A DNA stretch of 60,833 bases from Caldithrix sp. (GTDB taxonomy: Bacteria; Zhuqueibacterota; Zhuqueibacteria; Thermofontimicrobiales; Sulfurfontimicrobiaceae). Location of the stretch: positions 1-60,833 of the forward strand of contig DYKB01000040.1 of assembly GCA_020722815.1 (NCBI GenBank), given 5' to 3'. How positions within the stretch are numbered: position 1 is the stretch's first letter; every line of letters begins with the position of its first letter. The position numbers were made by a program, and so were the translations under genes. Positions 35,086 through 43,719 of the stretch are shown here, in pieces. Below the pieces are notes generated by a model. That model made no database searches. It was not told the origin of the DNA and saw only the letters and a program-made list of their open reading frames with translations.

Positions 35086-36195
35086 ATGAATAAAAAGATA
35101 CTACTCAAAAATTTCACGTATGCTTTTCTCCCCTTGTTGATTTTCATCATTACTGATGAATTATTCGATCTTAAAATAAGTTTGGCTATTGCATTGGTAG
35201 TTGGTCTTATTGAACTCGGAATAACATATTATCGGGAAAAACGATTTGACAAATTCATTCTGCTTGATATGGGATTAATTCTGGCATTAGGTCTCGTATC
35301 GATTGCACTGAATAATCCGGTTTTCATTCTTATCAAACCAGCCATTATTGAAGCCATTTTTGTTGTTCTCATCGGTGTCACCATTTTTACGGATAATCCA
35401 TTACTGATTCAGATGTCAGCCCGTTACATGGGCGGTATGGAACTGGGTGATCAGCAAATTTATATGATGCGGCGCATGCTGCATGGCATGTTCTGGCTTT
35501 TTATTGGGCATATTATTTTAATTATCCTGTCGGCCCTGTACGTGGGGGCTCCTGATTCGGCTGGCTATTTGAAGCGAAAAGAAATCTGGGCGTTTGTCAG
35601 TGGTGGTCTGTTGTATATTCTCGTCGGCTTTGGGATGGCAGTCCAGTTCATTAAAGGCAAAATTGAACAGAAACGATTTCTGAAAAAGTTTGCAAATGAT
35701 GAATGGTTTGACATCGTGACGCCAGAAGGCAAAATCATTGGAAAAGCTCCCCGGACGCTTTGTCACGGGAATCCCAATTTGCTGCATCCGGTCGTTCACA
35801 TTCTGGTTTTTAATTCAAAAGGTGAACTCTGGCTGCAAAAACGAGCAGCGAATAAACAAATTCAGCCCGGCAAATGGGATACTTCAGTTGGTGGACATAT
35901 CAGAAGTGGTGAAACGGTGGATCAGGCACTGTTACGCGAACTTGAAGAAGAAATGGGAATTAAGCGCTTGCCGAATCAGCCGCTCTATCGGTACGTCATG
36001 CAAAATGAAATCGAGAGTGAATTAGTCTACACGTTTAAAGGCATCCACAATGGCCCTTTCGAATACCCCGCAGCCGAAATCCAGGAGGGACGATTCTGGA
36101 AAATCAAAGATATTCGCAATAATCTCGGAACGGGTGTTTTTACACCGAATTTTGAACATGAATTTGGTCTGCTGACTCAACTGAAGATCGTTTAA
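35086..36195 (+). CDS. Fusion of a YciB/septation-protein-A-like membrane domain with a Nudix hydrolase
   Basis: Residues 1-205 form about six hydrophobic helices, with YYREKRFDKFILLDMGLIL and LFIGHIILI resembling the YciB/IspZ (intracellular septation protein A) family. The C-terminal 160 residues form a Nudix hydrolase with GGHIRSGETVDQALLRELEE followed by EMGI, a complete Nudix box (GX5EX7REUXEEXGU), and HPVVHILVFNSKGELWLQKR, as in isopentenyl-diphosphate isomerase-like Nudix enzymes. The ATG at 35086 is used; TTG 35071 lies upstream in frame. Substrate unknown. The two parts are joined by a short linker starting FANDEWFDIV, with no stop, so the fusion is real at the sequence level. Confidence 0.75.
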   Translation: MNKKILLKNFTYAFLPLLIFIITDELFDLKISLAIALVVGLIELGITYYREKRFDKFILLDMGLILALGLVSIALNNPVFILIKPAIIEAIFVVLIGVTIFTDNPLLIQMSARYMGGMELGDQQIYMMRRMLHGMFWLFIGHIILIILSALYVGAPDSAGYLKRKEIWAFVSGGLLYILVGFGMAVQFIKGKIEQKRFLKKFANDEWFDIVTPEGKIIGKAPRTLCHGNPNLLHPVVHILVFNSKGELWLQKRAANKQIQPGKWDTSVGGHIRSGETVDQALLRELEEEMGIKRLPNQPLYRYVMQNEIESELVYTFKGIHNGPFEYPAAEIQEGRFWKIKDIRNNLGTGVFTPNFEHEFGLLTQLKIV

Positions 36196-36344
36196 TTTAA
36201 ATCGGCAGCTTCTTTTACAGGAAACACGAAGGGCACAGAGATAAACAGAGAAAAATCAAATAAATTAAAATATTTTTCAGTGTCTGCTCCGCTTCCTCCG
36301 TGTCTCCTTGTAAAATATACAGTTAACCTATAACTACCGAACCT

Positions 36345-38021
36345 TTATTTCGAAAGCAATTGACATTTTTCAATTAATTGAATAAATTCCTGCCGGTATC
36401 CCTCGACATCAGTTCCTTTTGCTCCTTTTGCCAGTTCCAACACCTGTTCAAAAGAGATATTTCCTTTGAATTCTGATTTTCGAAGCAATAACCCAAATCC
36501 AGCTACCGCGGCTGCATGGCGAAAATTTGCTGAAGTCTTATCAAGTTTTATTTCCTTATCAAAAACTGGCATCTCAATCAACTGACTGGTTGAATCTGCC
36601 GGCGGTTTATAGCGAAATTTTACCGTTGCCAGTTCACCTTTCTGAGAAGCCTCTTTTTTTATCTGCGTCTCCTGGTATTTTAATTTATCAACTTTCGGTA
36701 AATGAGTGGAAACACCGACTGGTATCAACTCGTAGAGAGCCGTCACCGTATGGCCAGCTCCCATTTCGCCAGCATCTTTTTTGTCATCATGAAAATCTTC
36801 CGCCCGGAGTAATCGATTTTCATACCCGATCAGCCGATATGCTCTTATCTTCGTGGGATTAAATTCAATTTGTATTTTTACATCCTTCGCGATGGTCAGG
36901 AGCGTGCCGCCAATTTCACTCACCAGCACCTTTTTCGCTTCGAGAATATTATCGATATAAGCATAATTGCCATTGCCATGATCGGCCAGTTTCTCCATCT
37001 TGGAATCTTTATAATTTCCCATTCCAAAACCGAGGACTGTCAGATAAATGCCCTGTTTGCGTTTTTCTTCAATCAGGCGTACCAATTCAGCGTCACTCGA
37101 AACGCCAATATTAAAATCGCCATCCGTTGCCAGAATAATCCGATTATTACCATTCTTAATAAAGTGCTCTTTGGCAACCTCGTAAGCCAGCAGAATGCCC
37201 TCACCACCAGCCGTCGAGCCTCCCGCCGCCAGTTTATCGATTGCCTGTAAAATTTTATCTTTTTCATCACATGCGGTGGAAGGGAGTACCAATCCGGCAG
37301 CACCAGCATAGACCACGATTGAAACGCGGTCATCTTTGCGTAACTGATTCACTAAAAGCCGAAAAGACGCTTTGAGAAGTGGAAGTTTGTTTGGCGCTTC
37401 CATTGAACCCGAAACATCCAGCAGAAAAACCAGATTACTGGGTGGCAGATTTTCAAGTTCAATTTTCTTCCCCTGTAATCCTATCTGCAGTAATTGATGT
37501 TCAGGCTTCCAGGGACAGGGTGCAATTTCGGTATTGATGGAAAACGGGTGTTCGCCAGAGGGTTGGGGATAATCGTACGTAAAATAATTAATCAATTCCT
37601 CAATGCGAATGGCATCGGGAGGGGGGAGTTGATTATTATTGATAAAACGGCGCATATTGCTGTAAGATGCCACATCGACATCGATCGAAAAAGTCGATAA
37701 TGGATTTTTCAGGACTTCCAGAAATGGATTTTCATATATTCGATCATATTCTTCGGTGTGAAATTCAGGCGGGGCTGTTTCGTCTTCCTGTACCGCCACC
37801 TGCATGTTTTGTGACGGCATAGCCATCGGTGCCGGCGCTGCAATTTTGGCCAGCGAAGCTTTTCCTTGCATACGGACTGACATCCGAGGTGGAGCCGTCT
37901 GATCTTCGACGAGAGGCTCGGATTTATCCAGACCTGTAGGCTTTTCCCGCTTATCCGAACTACAGGCAAAAATAAAAAGGATGAAAATAAAAATTCCAAA
38001 CCACCACTTTTTTATGCTCAT
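36345..38021 (-). CDS. von Willebrand factor type A domain lipoprotein (YfbK-like)
   Basis: The N-terminus (FIFILFIFACSSDKREK) is a lipoprotein signal, so the protein is anchored outside the cytoplasm. A VWF-A N-terminal domain around residues 85-190 (NPLSTFSIDVDVASYSNMRRF) precedes the VWA domain with the MIDAS motif LLDVSGSMEAPNK, and a C-terminal DUF3520-like region with FKYKPPADSTSQLI-type sequence follows. At 558 residues the length is usual for YfbK. It is transcribed divergently from the sigma factor gene, with 310 bp between. Such proteins bind ligands through a divalent metal and often sit beside sigma-factor operons. Confidence 0.85.
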   Translation of the reverse strand: MSIKKWWFGIFIFILFIFACSSDKREKPTGLDKSEPLVEDQTAPPRMSVRMQGKASLAKIAAPAPMAMPSQNMQVAVQEDETAPPEFHTEEYDRIYENPFLEVLKNPLSTFSIDVDVASYSNMRRFINNNQLPPPDAIRIEELINYFTYDYPQPSGEHPFSINTEIAPCPWKPEHQLLQIGLQGKKIELENLPPSNLVFLLDVSGSMEAPNKLPLLKASFRLLVNQLRKDDRVSIVVYAGAAGLVLPSTACDEKDKILQAIDKLAAGGSTAGGEGILLAYEVAKEHFIKNGNNRIILATDGDFNIGVSSDAELVRLIEEKRKQGIYLTVLGFGMGNYKDSKMEKLADHGNGNYAYIDNILEAKKVLVSEIGGTLLTIAKDVKIQIEFNPTKIRAYRLIGYENRLLRAEDFHDDKKDAGEMGAGHTVTALYELIPVGVSTHLPKVDKLKYQETQIKKEASQKGELATVKFRYKPPADSTSQLIEMPVFDKEIKLDKTSANFRHAAAVAGFGLLLRKSEFKGNISFEQVLELAKGAKGTDVEGYRQEFIQLIEKCQLLSK

Positions 38022-38234
38022 GATCGCCTCCTGTGTAATTTTAGTTAAATTTAAGTGGAAATCGACTCTTTATACAAATCTCACCGAATGAGATTTACAA
38101 ATGATTCTAAGTTTATTAGACGATTTAATCGTGCGTTAAGTTTCCTGAACGCAATCTGGTTATCGCGGTTAGATGAATATGGTGGGGGGGAAATAAAATT
38201 TTATTTGAAAATTGGTGAAAAATAAATTTTGGTA

Positions 38235-38263
38235 TTGAAATTTTTATTAAAAATGATTATTAT
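38235..38263 (+). promoter_or_regulatory. Candidate sigma-70 promoter for the sigma factor operon
   Basis: TTGAAA and TATTAT are separated by 17 bp of AT-rich sequence, about 70 bp before the TTG start of the sigma gene. The match is five of six at the -10 and four of six at the -35. Apart from it, 38022-38332 shows no gene or strong hairpin. AT-rich context makes chance matches likely. Confidence 0.4.
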
Positions 38264-38332
38264 TATTTTGTCAAATCTGGAATCGTAAGTTTATCGATAA
38301 GGCACTGTTTTTACTTATAATGGAGGAGGGGC

Positions 38333-38836
38333 TTGAAAGACAAAAATTCCCAACAATGGAATCCACCAGAATTTGTTAATAAATTATATCCGGTGCTTTT
38401 GAGTATTGCCCGCAGGCATCTTCCTGTCGATACTATCGAGGATGTGGTGCAGGAAACAATAAACCGTTTTCTTTTGAATAGCAACGTGGAAAAAACAATC
38501 GAAAATAAAGAAGCCTATCTCATTGGAATTTTAAGAAATGTAATAAAAGAGTACCAACGAGAGCAGCATCAGTATCTGAAAGCGATTTGTGATCGCCCGG
38601 ACCCGGCTCAATCCCATGAGGAGCTCATGATTGAAAAAGAGCAGCGCACAATTGTGAGGGAATGTTTCTTAAAATTAAGCCCGGAGGGTCAGAAATTGCT
38701 ATATTTGCATATCATCGAAGAACGTAGTTTTAATGAACTGGAACGGCTCTTGGGAGAACCCCACTCAACCTTGCATCGACGTTGCCGGGAAAATCTCCAA
38801 AAATTAGCAAATGAATTAAAGAAATTTGGGATATAG
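38333..38836 (+). CDS. ECF-type RNA polymerase sigma factor
   Basis: This is a 167-residue sigma-70 family regulator with region 2 (PVLLSIARRHLPVDTIEDVV and QETINRFLL) and region 4 (SFNELERLLGEPHSTLHRRC) only, as in ECF sigmas. The start is TTG at 38333, forced by a strong GGAGG 8 nt upstream. The next gene starts at the base after its stop codon, so the two are one operon. The downstream product is a zinc-finger anti-sigma-like protein, the expected partner. The regulon probably includes the divergent VWA gene or the AT-rich cluster, by inference only. Confidence 0.88.
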   Translation: MKDKNSQQWNPPEFVNKLYPVLLSIARRHLPVDTIEDVVQETINRFLLNSNVEKTIENKEAYLIGILRNVIKEYQREQHQYLKAICDRPDPAQSHEELMIEKEQRTIVRECFLKLSPEGQKLLYLHIIEERSFNELERLLGEPHSTLHRRCRENLQKLANELKKFGI

Positions 38837-39649
38837 TTGGATAAAAAATCATTAATAAGTGAACAGTTAAATCATCATAAGGACACCAATCTGATGCATC
38901 AATATGTATATGACTATTTTCTGAAGGCACTTTCTGAAGCGGATATGGAACGATTCGAAGTGCATTTGATTCAGTGTCAGCAATGTCAGGACGAATTAGC
39001 CCGGCTGGACCGGACACTTGATATTATGCGAAAAGATAAGAATTTCTATCAAGAAGTCGTTGAACGCAAAAACCGGTTTTCTAAACAACCAATCTGGCAA
39101 CAAAAATTTTTTAGATATGCAATCGCCGCAATAATTTTCTTGTCAATTGGTGGATTTTTATTTTCATTTTTTTCTGAACCTCAATATTATGAATTAGCGA
39201 AATTGACAGAGGAAACCGAGCTAATTACTTTAAAAACAGAATCCAGCCAAAATGAATTTGAAATTGCCTTGAATCAATTTCGTTTAAAAAATTATACAGC
39301 GGCGATTGAAGGTTTTAATAAGTTTTTGGTAAAACAGCCCTCACATTATCAGGCACATTATTTTCTGGGATTGGCGAATTTAGCTGCTGGCGAGACAAAC
39401 ATTTTGTGGTATCATCATTTTTCAACAGAAAGAACACAGGACGCCATTTTTTATTTAACGCGCGCATACAAATTAGCCGGAGATAATTATTATTATCAGG
39501 AAGCCTGTCTCTGGCTATTAGGGAAAGCCTGGCTTAGATTGGGGAATTGGGAGGAGGCGAAGTTGGCCTGGCAGAAATTATTGGAAATACCGTCGCCGGA
39601 TTTAATTTATCGGGAGTTGGTTCGGGACATATTAAAAACGATGGACTAA
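38837..39649 (+). CDS. Anti-sigma factor-like protein with zinc finger, membrane helix and TPR domain
   Basis: The N-terminal 60 residues form an anti-sigma zf-HC2 module with HLIQCQQC (His43, Cys47, Cys50). A transmembrane helix follows (FRYAIAAIIFLSIGGFLF, residues about 92-112), then a periplasmic region with TPR-like repeats (FEIALNQFRLKNYTAAIEGF, YQAHYFLGLANLAAGE, LWLLGKAWLRLGNWEEA). It would hold the sigma factor at the membrane and release it upon an envelope signal sensed by the TPRs. Start is TTG immediately after the sigma stop codon. This architecture recurs beside CHAT proteases in related bacteria. Confidence 0.82.
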   Translation: MDKKSLISEQLNHHKDTNLMHQYVYDYFLKALSEADMERFEVHLIQCQQCQDELARLDRTLDIMRKDKNFYQEVVERKNRFSKQPIWQQKFFRYAIAAIIFLSIGGFLFSFFSEPQYYELAKLTEETELITLKTESSQNEFEIALNQFRLKNYTAAIEGFNKFLVKQPSHYQAHYFLGLANLAAGETNILWYHHFSTERTQDAIFYLTRAYKLAGDNYYYQEACLWLLGKAWLRLGNWEEAKLAWQKLLEIPSPDLIYRELVRDILKTMD

Positions 39650-39745
39650 TTTTTGATAAAATGAGGACTAACGGCGGAAAGAACATGCTTTTTTTAGTTT
39701 ATTCCGAATTTTGTGTTTAATGTAAGCATTTATTAACCACTTTTA

Positions 39746-40099
39746 TCAATTGAAAATATTGGTGGTAGAACTAAAATCACATTTATTTTTAGGATATTGA
39801 TATTTTTTCCCATCAATTATCACGTCGAAGCTTACAACGGTTCCACCACTTTTACTAATGTTGGAGTACTCAAATTTATGTGTTTCATCACCGCTTGTAA
39901 CCGTTCTGGTAATTGCCGTTAGCCCATAAACGTTCACTTTCTCAATGGTTCCATCTTTCCAAACGTTATATACATTGATATAATATCTATCTACGACAAA
40001 ACATATTTTATCCTTTTCTTCCTCTTTGTCACACGAGAAACTGATGAAAAGTATCATTAAAAAAATAAGTGAAGCAAAAATTTGTTTTATTAACTTCAT
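39746..40099 (-). CDS. Hypothetical lipoprotein
   Basis: The N-terminus MKLIKQIFASLIFLMILFIS followed by FSCDKEEEK is a lipoprotein signal with Cys near residue 23. The mature 94 residues (IEKVNVYGLTAITRTV, VVSFDVIIDGKKYQYPKNKC) look like a small beta domain. I recognise no family. It is on the minus strand within the AT-rich block, convergent with the anti-sigma gene. Confidence 0.6.
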   Translation of the reverse strand: MKLIKQIFASLIFLMILFISFSCDKEEEKDKICFVVDRYYINVYNVWKDGTIEKVNVYGLTAITRTVTSGDETHKFEYSNISKSGGTVVSFDVIIDGKKYQYPKNKCDFSSTTNIFN

Positions 40100-40214
40100 A
40101 ATGTCCTCAATTTTTTTATAAACAAAGCGATATAATGATTCAAAAATAAATTAATTATAATTATTATTAATTTTAATAAAAAAAAATTCTATAATTAATA
40201 AAAAATTTAAAAAT

Positions 40215-40703
40215 TTATTTAATACAATTAAGATTAATAAATGTAGAAGAAACTTTTTTAAACTCATGATCCTCATTTCCATATTGAAAAATGAGATTAA
40301 TTGTAAATCGATCATCATTTTCCTGAAGAATCCATGAGCCAGGTTTAAAATTAAGTAAATTTTTTCCGATAACTACCTCTTTGCTACCATAAGTAAATTG
40401 TCCCTGGTTTTTTTCGATTTCATTAGATTGACTTGATACCAAATAACATTCGGCCCAGGTACCTTTACTACTTGTAAAATCGGCTTCAAATTCTAACCAC
40501 GAAAATGACAGGGTATCATCTTTTGAAAAATTAATGTTTGTTCCTGGTAATGCTTCCATTTTTTGCTTGTTATTTAACTGATAACAAAGTTTTACTATTT
40601 TAAAATTTGATGAACTATCACTACTACAGCTCAAAATTAATTGCAGAATTAAAATAAGAGCTATAAATTTACAAGTCATATATAAAATTTGTTGTGTCCG
40701 CAT
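40215..40703 (-). CDS. Hypothetical lipoprotein
   Basis: A signal region (MTCKFIALILILQLILSC, ending in a lipobox Cys) is preceded by MRTQQILY. The mature part has beta-strand character (DTLSFSWLEFEADFTSSKG, GSWILQENDDRFTINLIFQY). Length is 162 residues. No family is recognised. The gene body and flanks are very AT-rich, in contrast to the flanking genes. Confidence 0.6.
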   Translation of the reverse strand: MRTQQILYMTCKFIALILILQLILSCSSDSSSNFKIVKLCYQLNNKQKMEALPGTNINFSKDDTLSFSWLEFEADFTSSKGTWAECYLVSSQSNEIEKNQGQFTYGSKEVVIGKNLLNFKPGSWILQENDDRFTINLIFQYGNEDHEFKKVSSTFINLNCIK

Positions 40704-40739
40704 TCTTTCCCTTTCTTATAATATTAAGTATGGATTTTG

Positions 40740-41174
40740 TTAAACATAAAATACACGCCAAATTAAATTCCTTTCATAGATAATGGGAATAAGAGCGAAA
40801 ATTAGGAGGATCACTGCCCATAGCCAGAGTGGAATTTTCCAAATACAATTAAGTTTACTACCAGACTCAAAAGTATCGGTAATCAAGAGGCTTATTGCAT
40901 AAATCAACATGTGCAAGGCAAGGAAAATTATTACCCAGGCAGTGATAAATTCGATGGAATAAGCTTTTGTCACTGGTTTTAATGAAATGGCAGTAGTTAA
41001 TGCCCATAAATCAATCGCAAAGGCAGTAAAGCAAGTACTCATTGAACTACGCAAGATGAAACGATTCAACGTTCGTTCTTTGGGGCGTGATGGCAGCAGT
41101 TCAAATATAATCGATATGATCCCAAAAAGGAGCGGTAATAAAATTGGTAGCCAATATTGAGGCAGGTGATACAT
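40740..41174 (-). CDS. Hypothetical four-helix membrane protein
   Basis: Four hydrophobic segments are seen (LPILLPLLFGIISIIFELL, FTAFAIDLWALTTAI, ITAWVIIFLALHMLIYAISL, IPLWLWAVILLIFALIPIIY) in 144 residues. AAAGGAG precedes the ATG. It is the only polytopic membrane protein of the lipoprotein block. I recognise no family. Confidence 0.65.
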   Translation of the reverse strand: MYHLPQYWLPILLPLLFGIISIIFELLPSRPKERTLNRFILRSSMSTCFTAFAIDLWALTTAISLKPVTKAYSIEFITAWVIIFLALHMLIYAISLLITDTFESGSKLNCIWKIPLWLWAVILLIFALIPIIYERNLIWRVFYV

Positions 41175-41241
41175 ACTGTGATCTCCTTTAAAAACCAGTT
41201 TGGTCGGACTTTAAATTTTAATGGTAAAAATGATTTATATT

Positions 41242-42108
41242 TTATTTTGAACTATATGTTTGCATAAATAATTCAATATCAATTTTATTTAATTCACGTG
41301 CAAATTGAAGAGGAGTCTGACCTTTATGATTAATAATGCTTAATTTTGCACCATTTTTAATAAGAAATTGTAAAAGTTTATAATCTTGCGATATATTAAC
41401 TGCATAAAAAATTGGTGATTCTCCATTAAAATCAAGTGCATTAATATCGGCACCTGCGTTAAGCAATGTTTTTATGACCGAAATTGATTGTTCAATGAGG
41501 TGGTTGTATCCTTTTGCAGGTACTGTCGAATTCATTCCAACCAATTTCGTCAGATTTTGGAATTGATAAATTATAAAATTTTGACATGCTAAATGAATCG
41601 CCGCTTGTCCCTTATTATTTTTCGCATCAATCTTGGCTCCCAATTCAAGAAGGCGATTGACGACATTAAGTCTTGAATGGTGGGCAGCGTTCATGAGGGG
41701 GGTCCAACCACTATTATCCCGTGCTTCGATGTTCGCTGAATGTTCTAATAGAATATTTATGACATTTATCGCACTTTCTTCATAACATTCTGCCGCATAA
41801 TGCAATGGCGTTTTTCCTGAGTTATCTTGAATATCTGGTGCTATATCTCGATTAAGTAAGGCGCTTACAACTTGATATTCTCCTTTTTCAGCCGCATTAT
41901 GTATCGGCATCAACCCTTTTTTATCAGGTTTCTTTAAATTTAGTAAATCTGGAGTATTTTCTATTTTTTGCAATGCCTGAAATGTTTGTTTTTTGATGAT
42001 GAGATCATTTAAGGTCGGTGCACAACCGTTCACTAAAATTATAAAATTAATGAAAATAAATATAATTAAAAAAATATGAAATACTTTTAAAATATTACTT
42101 TTTTCCAT
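41242..42108 (-). CDS. Ankyrin-repeat lipoprotein
   Basis: A long signal stretch ends at ILVNGCAPT, a lipobox. Residues about 60-280 form six ankyrin repeats, for example GKTPLHYAAECYEESAINVI, GWTPLMNAAHHSRLNVVNRL and KGQTPLQFARELNK. Ankyrin arrays bind proteins; an exported, lipidated array suggests a surface or periplasmic partner. It is 288 residues. It lies between genes for a membrane protein and an outer-membrane barrel. Confidence 0.78.
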   Translation of the reverse strand: MEKSNILKVFHIFLIIFIFINFIILVNGCAPTLNDLIIKKQTFQALQKIENTPDLLNLKKPDKKGLMPIHNAAEKGEYQVVSALLNRDIAPDIQDNSGKTPLHYAAECYEESAINVINILLEHSANIEARDNSGWTPLMNAAHHSRLNVVNRLLELGAKIDAKNNKGQAAIHLACQNFIIYQFQNLTKLVGMNSTVPAKGYNHLIEQSISVIKTLLNAGADINALDFNGESPIFYAVNISQDYKLLQFLIKNGAKLSIINHKGQTPLQFARELNKIDIELFMQTYSSK

Positions 42109-42151
42109 TTTTATCTCCTATTCCTTAAGAAATGGTAATTGATAAATTAGT

Positions 42152-42862
42152 TTAAAAAATATATCGTATGCTAATATCGAAAGTTCGGACGGTCCCCTCT
42201 AATTCATCTTCTGTGTATGTTGTGGTCGATCCCCATTGGTCAATATTTTTGACATTCCCCAAATTTAGCGAACGCCAGGAAAACCCACTATTGATTGAAA
42301 TCTTTGGTGTGAAATAAAGTGTTAATCCTAATCCTGCACTTAAAGTGAGACCTTTAAGCTGGTGATCTTTGTATGAATTAGATGATTCTGCAATAATATC
42401 TACAAATTTAAGCCATGAATAACCAATTCCGGCCAATATATAAGGCTGTATTCGGAATTTTGGCAAAAAATATAATTTCATCTCCAAATTTAACATTCTG
42501 ATCATCGCCTTACTGCTTTTATTACCTTGAGTAATTTCATGTGAAGTTTGAATAAAACTTAGTTCATTTGCGCCCTCTTTGACATCGCTGTAGTCAAACC
42601 CTAACGATTCTAATAAATCGTAGCGAGAACCCAATAAAATGCCGAAACCATTGTGTTTTTGGGTTTCTGGCATCAACAATTCGTTTTCTCCGATCTGAAT
42701 AGTTTTCCTATCATAATTTGTTTTAAATGTATTTTGAGGAACCGACAAACCAAGATATAAGCCTGTTTTTGCGTAGAATCTTTGTAATTTTGTACCTGCA
42801 TAACCTGGATTAAGCAAGCAGGCTATGAGTAATGGTAAAATATAAATGAATTTAGATTTCAT
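42152..42862 (-). CDS. Outer-membrane beta-barrel protein (OmpA/OmpW-like size)
   Basis: A signal peptide (MKSKFIYILPLLIACLLNPG) is followed by about eight amphipathic strands, with KTGLYLGLSVPQN, YILAGIGYSWLKF and the C-terminal VRTFDISIRYIF, ending in phenylalanine, all typical of an eight-stranded barrel. The start at 42862 overlaps the stop of the upstream gene (ATGA), so translation is coupled; the ATG at 42880 lies inside that gene. The ligand is unknown. Confidence 0.72.
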   Translation of the reverse strand: MKSKFIYILPLLIACLLNPGYAGTKLQRFYAKTGLYLGLSVPQNTFKTNYDRKTIQIGENELLMPETQKHNGFGILLGSRYDLLESLGFDYSDVKEGANELSFIQTSHEITQGNKSSKAMIRMLNLEMKLYFLPKFRIQPYILAGIGYSWLKFVDIIAESSNSYKDHQLKGLTLSAGLGLTLYFTPKISINSGFSWRSLNLGNVKNIDQWGSTTTYTEDELEGTVRTFDISIRYIF

Positions 42863-43638
42863 AACTTTTGCCCCATCCATATAACCACATCAAACTCACT
42901 GATCAGATTCATTTCTTCTAAAGTTGGAATATCGCCAAATTTTGCAATTAAGCGTTGTGATATTTCCCGTGCCTGATTTTCGGTATTTTCTCGATAATAA
43001 ATTATCGTACCTGTTTTTTCAGGATCTAATACCAACGATGAGTTGACATAATACCCACCCTTTCGAATAATTTCTTCCGTAAGTGTTAATCTTGCACTTC
43101 CCAAATTCGTTGAAATAAATACACTATATTTTCGATCACTGTTACCCAAATTAATCAATAATGGTTCTTGTTTTCCCATACTGAAAATTTCAAAAGAGGA
43201 AATATCATTTTCTAAAAAAAATGCCAATCCAAAATAAACGAGACCTGACTCTAATCGAATCCAAGCGGCTGGCCCAAATAAAAATTCATCAAATTCATCA
43301 ATTTCCTGAGTCAAAGCTAATGAAATTGCATCTGCACTTGAACGGTCTTCTTTTCCATCGGTGTGAAAGTATTTTAAAATGAAATCATCAGAAAATATTT
43401 TGCCCCCTTCGGCTAATTGTGCACTTAATTTAATAATGAGATAGCGTGCATTATCGGGATTTTTAACATATTTCATTTTACTTTTATTTGAAATCGCAGT
43501 TGTATAATGGTAATTTACCACCTTAAGGTTTTTCATTTTTGCTGCTGTTGTTAAGCCTTGCCCATAAGCTAATCCTGTAAAAATCCATAAAGTTAATAAT
43601 AAGCGCACTAAAACTTTAAGACGTGTTTGAAAAAACAT
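42859..43638 (-). CDS. Hypothetical secreted protein coupled to the barrel gene
   Basis: The N-terminus (LKVLVRLLLTLWIFTGLAYG) is a signal peptide. The mature part of about 230 residues, with FSDDFILKYFHTDGKEDRSS and YSVFISTNLGSARLTL, resembles no family I know. It overlaps the barrel gene by ATGA, so the two proteins are probably made in equal amounts and may act together at the outer membrane. Confidence 0.65.
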   Translation of the reverse strand: MFFQTRLKVLVRLLLTLWIFTGLAYGQGLTTAAKMKNLKVVNYHYTTAISNKSKMKYVKNPDNARYLIIKLSAQLAEGGKIFSDDFILKYFHTDGKEDRSSADAISLALTQEIDEFDEFLFGPAAWIRLESGLVYFGLAFFLENDISSFEIFSMGKQEPLLINLGNSDRKYSVFISTNLGSARLTLTEEIIRKGGYYVNSSLVLDPEKTGTIIYYRENTENQAREISQRLIAKFGDIPTLEEMNLISEFDVVIWMGQKL

Positions 43639-43719
43639 GAGTTACCTCCTTTATTTCAGGTTAATTTGTCTATTAGTAACTTATTAAGAGTAGTTAATTA
43701 TTCTAGAAATGTTTTTAAA

